This document shows, one piece after another, positions 58,163-64,000 of a stretch of DNA of 64,000 bases (its first letter is position 1; every line of letters begins with the position of its first letter). Source of the DNA: G963676655 sp963678305 (GTDB lineage Bacteria; Verrucomicrobiota; Lentisphaeria; Victivallales; Victivallaceae); contig CAXXVV010000007.1 in assembly GCA_963678305.2 (NCBI GenBank), positions 166,663 to 230,662 on the forward strand, given 5' to 3'. The position numbers and the translations under genes are program-made. The notes beneath the pieces were generated by a model. It saw only the letters and a list, made by a program, of their open reading frames with translations. It was not told the DNA's origin and did no database searches.

Positions 58163-59146
58163 ATGTCAGGCCGCGGAACGCGCATGAAAGTTACAGGCGA
58201 AGGCTGCTACTACCACCTGATGAACCGGGCCTCAGGCTGCAAAGGCGAACACCCGTTCAACCAGGTCGATACGGAGTACGGCTTCCGATTGCTCCAAAAC
58301 CTTTGCGAATATTTTCTGATCGAGGTCATCTCAGCCGCCTGGATGGGCAACCATTTCCATCTGGTCGTTTACGCTCCCGGACCGGACGAATTGCCATCGA
58401 TCGAGGAGGTTGCCAAACGCCATAACTCATACTATAGCAGCATGTTGGATAGATTCACCTACGCGCCGAAACAAATGCCGAAAATCAACCCGGCCGACTT
58501 GGAAATATGCCGCGAAACCGGCCTGAAAATGATCGACATCAGCTACTTTATGCGCGCCTTCCAACAACGTTTCACCGTCGTCTACAACCAGTCCCGCGAC
58601 CGCATCGGCAAACTCTGGGCCAATAAATTCAAAAGCGTCATCCTCGACAGTCGCAACTCCCTGGAAGCGTGCGTTTTATATGTAGAATTAAACCCCGTCC
58701 GCGCCGGCCTGACCACCGATCCGGCCGACTACCATTTCACGACCTGGGGCCGCTACAACGGCACCGGCAAACACCTTTTTCATGCCAATTTCGTCAAACA
58801 TCTCAAACAAAACATCTGGCATCGCGACACCTCGGAATGGACCGACAACGACCTATTCAACTATTTCCGCAGTGAACTGGCGCGAATCGTCGCGGCGGAA
58901 AGCGGAGCCACGAGTGAAGAGATATTCGAGGCGCAAGAACAAGCCAAACGCAAAGAATCGATGCCGGTCCGTTTTCTGCGCCGCACCCGTCACTTCAGCG
59001 ACGGAGCGATATTAGGCTCCAAATTATTCATCCGTGAAATGGGCGCAAAATTCGACAATCCCGCTCGAATGAACAAAAAACAATTAAGCCGCGGCCTCAG
59101 CCCCGCCGGAACCGTGATCTACTGCTTCCGTAAATTACAGGGGTGA
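58163..59146 (+). CDS. REP-associated tyrosine transposase (Y1/HUH, RAYT-like)
   Basis: 327 residues. GNHFHLVVYAP is the HUH motif (H64, H66) of Y1 transposases; MKVTGEGCYYHLMNRAS at the start is the typical first strand, and ISYFMRAFQQRFTVVYNQ ... RIGKLWANKFKSVIL and YVELNPVRAGL continue the RAYT family pattern. GGAGG precedes the ATG. No terminal repeats or a second copy were found next to it, so it behaves like a single-copy RAYT rather than an IS. Its DNA is richer in G+C than the flanks. Possible substrates are short palindromes in the genome. Confidence 0.88.
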   Translation: MSGRGTRMKVTGEGCYYHLMNRASGCKGEHPFNQVDTEYGFRLLQNLCEYFLIEVISAAWMGNHFHLVVYAPGPDELPSIEEVAKRHNSYYSSMLDRFTYAPKQMPKINPADLEICRETGLKMIDISYFMRAFQQRFTVVYNQSRDRIGKLWANKFKSVILDSRNSLEACVLYVELNPVRAGLTTDPADYHFTTWGRYNGTGKHLFHANFVKHLKQNIWHRDTSEWTDNDLFNYFRSELARIVAAESGATSEEIFEAQEQAKRKESMPVRFLRRTRHFSDGAILGSKLFIREMGAKFDNPARMNKKQLSRGLSPAGTVIYCFRKLQG

Positions 59147-59274
59147 TATTTCTTCCATGTCTATTTTCAAATTTTAAACCTTTTAATCACATATCTTTTC
59201 TGTTCACTTCCAGTCCATCCTCGCTAAAAACTCTTGTTAAATTTCATTTTTTCAGTGTTTTTGTTGATAGACGG

Positions 59275-59333
59275 TTGACTTTTCAATATCAATCACCTAT
59301 AATATAGTAAAACTTATGCAACCGGTTGCATAA
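59275..59333 (+). promoter_or_regulatory. Promoter and 20-bp LacI operator of the LacI-family gene
   Basis: TTGACT (59275-59280), 17-base spacer, TATAAT (59298-59303), followed at once by the perfect 20-base palindrome TTATGCAACCGGTTGCATAA (59314-59333) at the expected start of transcription. A repressor bound there would prevent initiation or escape, so the LacI-type product probably controls its own gene and the genes behind it. Confidence 0.85.
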
Positions 59334-59352
59334 AACAACAAAACAATCTCTT

Positions 59353-60414
59353 ATGAAAAAACAAACAATAACATTAAAAGAAATAGCCGCACTGGCAAAT
59401 GTCAATGCATCAACGGTGTCTCGAGCTTTCAGCACTCAAAAGCAAAAACTTATTTCCAAAGAAGTGAGAGACCGGATTATGGCTATTGCTGAAAAATATG
59501 AATATGAACCTCGAAGTTCGGCCCGCTCTCTAGCACATGGCAAAAGCTTTCAGTTAGGGATTATCCTGCACAACCTTGAAGCTGATTTAAGTTCACACAA
59601 CCTCTCGCTGTTTCTCGGTGAATTTTGTCGTGAAGCAGTCCGCAATAATTACCAGACAATTCTGCTACCAATTGAAGGCGGAGAATTTGATATGGAAACG
59701 GTAAAGACTATCCGCAGCAGCCACGCGGATGCTTACTTTATTGGCGCGTCACTGATGGGAATGCGAACGATGGATGAACTTGCGAAAAGAAAAATTCCTG
59801 TTGCTACTTATGTTTCTGACAGTCCGATTCGTCATACCCAGTCCGGTATTACTTGTGTACACATTGATGACCACAACGCCTTTGATACGATGTTCCAAAC
59901 ATTCAGGACTCGCGGGTTTGAAAGTCTGGCGACCCTGTCGCTGGGTTTATTGAACGACCACCCGCGAATGAATATTCAGCCTTATGCTCAAAAATACGAA
60001 ATGACAATTGAAGAAGAATATTTCTTCAAATCACCGTCTTTTTCCGGTATGGCCTGGCGTGAAAGCTTTAATGTTGCCTGTAAAATAATTGACCGGATCA
60101 AGCGTCATAAACTGATCTTTTGTTCTTCTGATTTTGCCGCCCTCGGGCTATGCGACGCTTTGCGTCTCGCTGGACTGGAACCGGGAAAAGATATTTCAGT
60201 AGTCGGCTATGATAATGTGGAGGGTCACAAAATCACCGCCCCGCCGTCAGAAGCATTTCTGGCGTCAATTGAAAAGAATGACCATTCAGCCGGGAAAAAA
60301 ATGGTTGAAAGCCTGCTGGCTGATATTATTTCTCCCGAGCGCTATAAAGATAATAATGTTATTGAAATTTCAGCACAATTCATTCCCAGAAAAAGTCTGG
60401 GCTGGAATAAATAA
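59353..60414 (+). CDS. LacI-family transcriptional regulator
   Basis: 353 residues from ATG 59353. N-terminal helix-turn-helix and hinge: ITLKEIAALANVNASTVSRAFS ... YEPRSSARSLAHGKSFQLGI. The effector domain has the periplasmic-binding-protein fold: ADAYFIGASLMGMRT, GITCVHIDDHNAFDTM, LIFCSSDFAALGLCDALRLA, ISVVGYDNVEGHKIT. Full length, no defects. A 20-bp operator sits in its own promoter. The genes behind it on the same strand (pseudopilin, glycosidase) are the likely targets. Confidence 0.92.
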   Translation: MKKQTITLKEIAALANVNASTVSRAFSTQKQKLISKEVRDRIMAIAEKYEYEPRSSARSLAHGKSFQLGIILHNLEADLSSHNLSLFLGEFCREAVRNNYQTILLPIEGGEFDMETVKTIRSSHADAYFIGASLMGMRTMDELAKRKIPVATYVSDSPIRHTQSGITCVHIDDHNAFDTMFQTFRTRGFESLATLSLGLLNDHPRMNIQPYAQKYEMTIEEEYFFKSPSFSGMAWRESFNVACKIIDRIKRHKLIFCSSDFAALGLCDALRLAGLEPGKDISVVGYDNVEGHKITAPPSEAFLASIEKNDHSAGKKMVESLLADIISPERYKDNNVIEISAQFIPRKSLGWNK

Positions 60415-60459
60415 AATATAAAACGAATTTTCAAGTTTTAACTAAAGAAAGGAAATCTT

Positions 60460-61128
60460 ATGAAAAGGATGTTCACACTAATTGAATTGCTGGTCGTAAT
60501 AGCTATCATTGCAATCCTCGCCAGTATGTTGCTACCGGCCTTGAATCAAGCCAGAGAAAAAGCCAAGACCATCAGATGTGCCGCCAATCTCAAACAGATC
60601 GGGGTGAATTTCGCTCTCTATGGAGACAATTATGATGATCGCTTTCCGATCCGTTATGACACGGTCCGCAAAATGGTTTGGACCAGAATAATGGAAGAAG
60701 CCGGCTTCGCGAAGGACGGCGACCCAACAAAAAGCGGTTTCCAGATCGGACGCAACAGTGTTTATTCATGTCCCAGTATGAGTCAGAAGGCAGTCAACCC
60801 ATACACTGATGCCGTTATCGACGTTGATAACTGGTTAGGCTATGGAATGAACGCTGTATCTTTCTGGGCGGAATACAGAAAATTGTCAAAAATTGTTTAC
60901 CCTACTAAACGCATGATTCTGGCTGACTCTCTTCCGGACAGTACCAGCTACACAATCACCTATTACGGAACCAGTAAAACATATTACATCAATCCGCGCC
61001 ACGCCGATAAATTCAACAGTTTGTACTGTGACGGGCATGTAAAAACATTGAAATACGCATATACAAGGACAGACACACAAGTGCTCCTGTCAACGGCCTA
61101 TTACTTTTGGGGCGGAATGGACTTTTAA
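60460..61128 (+). CDS. Pseudopilin with DUF1559-like C-terminus
   Basis: 222 residues. KRMFTLIELLVVIAIIAILA is the prepilin N-terminal helix with Glu at +5, preceded by Met instead of Gly. Downstream are RCAANLKQIGVNFALYGDNY, VYSCPSMSQ and the ending HADKFNSLYCDGHVKTLKY, the H-x-DGHV motif of DUF1559-like proteins. In Lentisphaerota such proteins exist in many copies beside glycan-use genes; whether they form pili or surface scaffolds is unknown. AAAGGAAATCTT precedes the ATG. It stands between the LacI gene (45 bp) and the glycosidase (70 bp). Confidence 0.88.
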   Translation: MKRMFTLIELLVVIAIIAILASMLLPALNQAREKAKTIRCAANLKQIGVNFALYGDNYDDRFPIRYDTVRKMVWTRIMEEAGFAKDGDPTKSGFQIGRNSVYSCPSMSQKAVNPYTDAVIDVDNWLGYGMNAVSFWAEYRKLSKIVYPTKRMILADSLPDSTSYTITYYGTSKTYYINPRHADKFNSLYCDGHVKTLKYAYTRTDTQVLLSTAYYFWGGMDF

Positions 61129-61198
61129 CAGACCTTAAAATAGTATTTTAAATTAAAATAAGCCTGATCACCTGAATCATTAATTTTTCGGAGGAACT

Positions 61199-63928
61199 AT
61201 GCTCAAGAGTTTTTTTGTGTCTTTTTTGACGCTGACGACATGCATATCAACCTTGAATGCAGACGTGGAAGTCAACAAATCAATTGATAAAAAACTTGGA
61301 ACTGTACTGCAGATAAGCAATAAATATATTGATTTTACTCTGCTGCCGGACAAAGGCGGCGCAATCAAATCGTTCAAATATCTCGGAACCGAATTCACTT
61401 CAGCCGACGGGTTGCTCAATGATCATCTATGGAGTCAAAAACTTCACGGTGATTTCTGGGAAAAACAGTATAGCTATCAAATCAAAAAAAAGAAGAATGC
61501 CGTTTCAATCACATTATCAAAAACCGGGGAAACCGGGATTAACAAATTTCTGGAAATCCATAAGACTATTACCGTCAACAACGATTCTCCAGCGGTAAAT
61601 GTCAAATATATGTGGCTTAACCGAGCTAATTCGATGTCCAAAATTCAGGTTAAGGGTTGGTTCCATTATATCGTTTCAGGCCCGGGAAAAAACCATTATT
61701 TTGCTCCTGAAACATCAGGAGTCAGACAATTTGACTGGACTCCCGGAGACGCGATTTCGGAACGCTGGCTTTATGATTGCGCTGACGGCTGGACAGGAAT
61801 AGTCAACCCGTCAACCGGAAAAGGTATTGTATTTACACCCGAGTATAAGTATTTGCAATGTTTCTATAACTGGAAATACCGCAAACTGGCCACTCTGGAA
61901 TGGCGCAATACGCCGGTAACCATAGATTGCGGAAAAACTTTTGAAACCAGTTTCGACATTATTCCGTTCAATGGTCTGGATGTCATCAACGGCGCTGGTA
62001 ACGGTATTGTTGGAGAACTTTCCAACGACGTAGTAAAGCTCTTCTCTGCAAAAAAAGAAAAAGTCAATATCAGCATAATCAAGCCTAACGGAAAAACACT
62101 CAAACAAGTTGATGTGGAACTGCTTCCAAATAAAGTCACAAACGTTGAATTCCCGAAAAATATTTTTCCTATTACCTGCAGAGTTGAAAAAAACAACAAG
62201 CTGCTGGTTGAGCTGAAGCGCGGATCTCAAAAAACTCCTTTACAATTCACCTGGAAGCCACAGGAAAAACGCTACCTGGAAAATCAGGCATCACTGCCGT
62301 GGCGTTATAAGCTGCCTGATAAACTTGGGCTTCCTTATATCCCGTTTGCCAAACCCTGGGCCGGAGGAGGCATGAAGGTATTCTTTCTCGTCTGTTTGCG
62401 CAATCTGGCCAATGTAACGTCAATGCGGGAACGCATGGATATTGAACCTTATTATACAACGCTGCCTTATAAATGGTGGACCCTCGGCTGGATTAAGCCG
62501 GAACAGATGCCGACCGGCTGGATTCAGCTTGGTAATGTGGTTAAGAAAGAAGCGCTGAAAAAGCTGCCTGGTGACCTGAAAAAGGCAAATCCGCAGATTA
62601 TTGTGGTCGGAGAATCTCACGCTATTAAATATCATCGGGTGGATTTCGGGTGGAACCTGCTTCCTCAGGATATCTGTCAACGCATTCTTAAAATGGTTGA
62701 GTCCGGAACCGGACTTGTCGTGATTGGAACCCATGCACGGCAGAAAAACTGGAAATATGGCTTGCAGGCTATTTTCGACAAATCCAAACCTGCACCATTA
62801 ATAACCCGGGACGAGGCTTTGCCGTTGAGTTTGAAAAACTGTGCCAGAAGTGCAAAGTCCGGCAAAGGCACCGTCATCTTTCTCAACTATCCGGGCAACG
62901 GGTTATTACCACACATGAAATATGAGGAAATTCAGGATCGACTTGAAGAAACCATGTTTTCGATGACAGCTAGAGCCGTACTTGCGGCTGGAGGAAAAAC
63001 TCAATCCGAACAGTCAGCAAAAACTGAAACTTTTTATTTTCGTCAGGGCATCGAATATCGGAAAAAACCGGCTATTGCCGGTGATTATGTTGCGGTAAAA
63101 ATCGACAGGGACAAAAACGATAAAGTAACTAGCTGGAGCTTTGATAAATTAAGTATTACAGCTCCCAATCGTATTACCGGAGTCAAACCTTTAATACAAA
63201 TCTGCAAAAAGGATGAACCGGTCACGGTCAATGTGTCCCTGGAACGCCCTGATGACCTCGTCCGGCTTGAATGCTTCGATAACTATGGCCGATTGGTCAA
63301 GAGCTTGTCTCAGAAATCCGGAACGGCCAACCGGAAGTTTAACTTTAAAATCGATAATCCGCTTACTGTCATTTACAAACTGGTTGCCACTTTGTACCGG
63401 AACAATAAAATCATCTCCCGCGAAACCAGCCAGATTTTTTTACCTTACGTGTATGAAAATCAACCGGCTTTCATGTTTCACCTCTGGGGGGGGACCCTGC
63501 CGAAACTCCCGGAATACTATATCGGAGCATTTCAGAACCAGGCCAGGAATATCGGCTTTGAAAGTATCGGCGAAGGCACTGTCTGGAAAATAGAAGAAAC
63601 CAGCAAATACAACGCAGCGGCTAATTTCAGGGTCGCACTGGTCAACCTGAACCGGGCAGTCGTGAAACCAGAACAGGCCGCAAACATGATCTCACAATAC
63701 AAGAAAACCGGCGACACCAAATATTTAACTCGAAATCCATGCATGAACAACCCGCGGCAACGCCAAGAAATCGAAAATAAGATCATCAAAGCAGCTTCGG
63801 AAACCAGAAAGTATGGTTCGATGATCTATATGCTTGGTGACGAAATGAGTCTGACCACCGAAGGCGGTTCCACGCCTTTGGACATCTGTTTTTCTCCGTT
63901 CTGCATTCACAAATTCAGGCAGGACTGA
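61199..63928 (+). CDS. Secreted glycosidase with GH42-like catalytic part, frameshifted
   Basis: 909 residues before a premature stop. Signal peptide (FFVSFLTLTTCISTLNA). Residues ~40-290 resemble a galactose-mutarotase-like beta-sandwich (FTLLPDKGGAIKSFKYLGTE); ~400-620 a Rossmann or amidotransferase-like domain (KMVESGTGLVVIGTHARQK); ~770 onward the start of a TIM barrel (AFMFHLWGGTLPKLPEYYIG, GSMIYMLGDEMSLT), the last containing a candidate acid/base Glu. The frame ends at TGA 63926, but similarity to GH42-type proteins continues at once in another frame. The target is probably a polysaccharide. GGAGG before the ATG; third gene of the LacI unit. Confidence 0.78.
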   Translation: MLKSFFVSFLTLTTCISTLNADVEVNKSIDKKLGTVLQISNKYIDFTLLPDKGGAIKSFKYLGTEFTSADGLLNDHLWSQKLHGDFWEKQYSYQIKKKKNAVSITLSKTGETGINKFLEIHKTITVNNDSPAVNVKYMWLNRANSMSKIQVKGWFHYIVSGPGKNHYFAPETSGVRQFDWTPGDAISERWLYDCADGWTGIVNPSTGKGIVFTPEYKYLQCFYNWKYRKLATLEWRNTPVTIDCGKTFETSFDIIPFNGLDVINGAGNGIVGELSNDVVKLFSAKKEKVNISIIKPNGKTLKQVDVELLPNKVTNVEFPKNIFPITCRVEKNNKLLVELKRGSQKTPLQFTWKPQEKRYLENQASLPWRYKLPDKLGLPYIPFAKPWAGGGMKVFFLVCLRNLANVTSMRERMDIEPYYTTLPYKWWTLGWIKPEQMPTGWIQLGNVVKKEALKKLPGDLKKANPQIIVVGESHAIKYHRVDFGWNLLPQDICQRILKMVESGTGLVVIGTHARQKNWKYGLQAIFDKSKPAPLITRDEALPLSLKNCARSAKSGKGTVIFLNYPGNGLLPHMKYEEIQDRLEETMFSMTARAVLAAGGKTQSEQSAKTETFYFRQGIEYRKKPAIAGDYVAVKIDRDKNDKVTSWSFDKLSITAPNRITGVKPLIQICKKDEPVTVNVSLERPDDLVRLECFDNYGRLVKSLSQKSGTANRKFNFKIDNPLTVIYKLVATLYRNNKIISRETSQIFLPYVYENQPAFMFHLWGGTLPKLPEYYIGAFQNQARNIGFESIGEGTVWKIEETSKYNAAANFRVALVNLNRAVVKPEQAANMISQYKKTGDTKYLTRNPCMNNPRQRQEIENKIIKAASETRKYGSMIYMLGDEMSLTTEGGSTPLDICFSPFCIHKFRQD

Positions 63929-64000
63929 AAAAGCAATTTGGAACGATCGACAAGCTTAATGCCGCATGGAGCAGCTCTTTCAAAAACTTCGACCAGATTA
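63925..64000 (+). other. Out-of-frame continuation of the glycosidase (cut by window edge)
   Basis: In the frame starting at CTG 63925 the sequence reads LKKQFGTIDKLNAAWSSSFK then NFDQI to the window end. This is the usual continuation of GH42-like barrels after KFRQD/E. A single missing base around GACTG (63923-63927) would join the two frames. Natural mutation and sequencing error are both possible. Confidence 0.75.

Noticed and set aside
55847..59146. Prophage remnant suggested by a family-B polymerase and a transposase
   Set aside because: No integrase, structural or lysis genes nearby; both genes have common chromosomal relatives.
58055..59325. Insertion-sequence ends around the RAYT gene
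   Set aside because: No inverted or direct repeats could be matched between 58055-58162 and 59147-59313.
63915..63940. Programmed -1 frameshift in the glycosidase
   Set aside because: The A-rich slippery-looking run (GAAAAAG) begins at the stop codon rather than before it in the zero frame, so slipping there would come too late. A plain indel explains it better.

Overview
The window looks like a chromosomal segment of a Gram-negative bacterium of the PVC group, most probably Lentisphaerota (Victivallales-like). This is inference from gene content: a formylglycine sulfatase, several large glycoside-hydrolase-like proteins, pseudopilins with an FTLIELLVVIAIIAILA start (one ending in a DGHV motif), uroporphyrinogen-decarboxylase-like proteins, a Na+-pumping decarboxylase and lipid A Ara4N genes. 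No rRNA genes, CRISPR array or prophage were seen.

Layout. 1-6.4 kb: carbohydrate-related genes (sulfatase cut by the window edge, divergent AraC regulator, Gfo/Idh/MocA oxidoreductase behind a LacI-type operator, UROD-like protein) and an unknown membrane pair including a 33-residue protein. 6.4-8.4 kb: a gene-poor zone beside tRNA-Gln(CUG) with pieces of the tRNA, shared junction sequences and a run of perfect short palindromes, most with three-base loops. 8.5-19.4 kb: GT39-like/TPR protein, HPr plus alpha/beta hydrolase, a large glycosidase-like protein, AEC transporter, TPR lipo- or secreted protein, a 30-residue COX24-type protein, GrpB-family protein, RRM protein and tmRNA. 19.6-24.7 kb: operon recN - orphan histidine kinase - thiE. 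24.7-28.5 kb: ogt, AraC/UROD-like divergent pair, pheA. 28.8-35.5 kb: arnB-arnC-birA-oadG-oadA-oadB, where the biotin ligase sits directly before the biotin-carrying decarboxylase. 35.6-38.5 kb: Sel1 lipoprotein operon with tandem small membrane paralogues. 38.6-43.5 kb: esterase-uvrC and a GH36-like protein. 43.7-46.7 kb: six-gene ECF-sigma operon with single-span envelope proteins and a pseudopilin, preceded by a matching ECF promoter. 46.7-51.4 kb: purF-carA and two membrane paralogues. 51.7-58 kb: lipoproteins, lexA, an attenuated leuA/cimA-type gene and family-B DNA polymerase. 58.2-64 kb: RAYT transposase, then LacI regulator - pseudopilin - glycosidase, the last frameshifted near the window end.

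The most rewarding observations are: (1) a branched-chain-rich leader peptide with pause, antiterminator and terminator structures before the leuA-type gene; (2) a roughly 50-bp dispersed repeat with a TACCTGGTA core that fills four of the eight convergent gene gaps; (3) the T-loop-broken tRNA-Gln copies and triloop palindrome cluster; (4) the ECF-sigma/pseudopilin operon; (5) an autoregulatory 20-bp LacI operator; (6) an OadB with an extra secreted-type N-terminal domain. All functional statements come from reading the sequence and knowledge of families; no database search was run.
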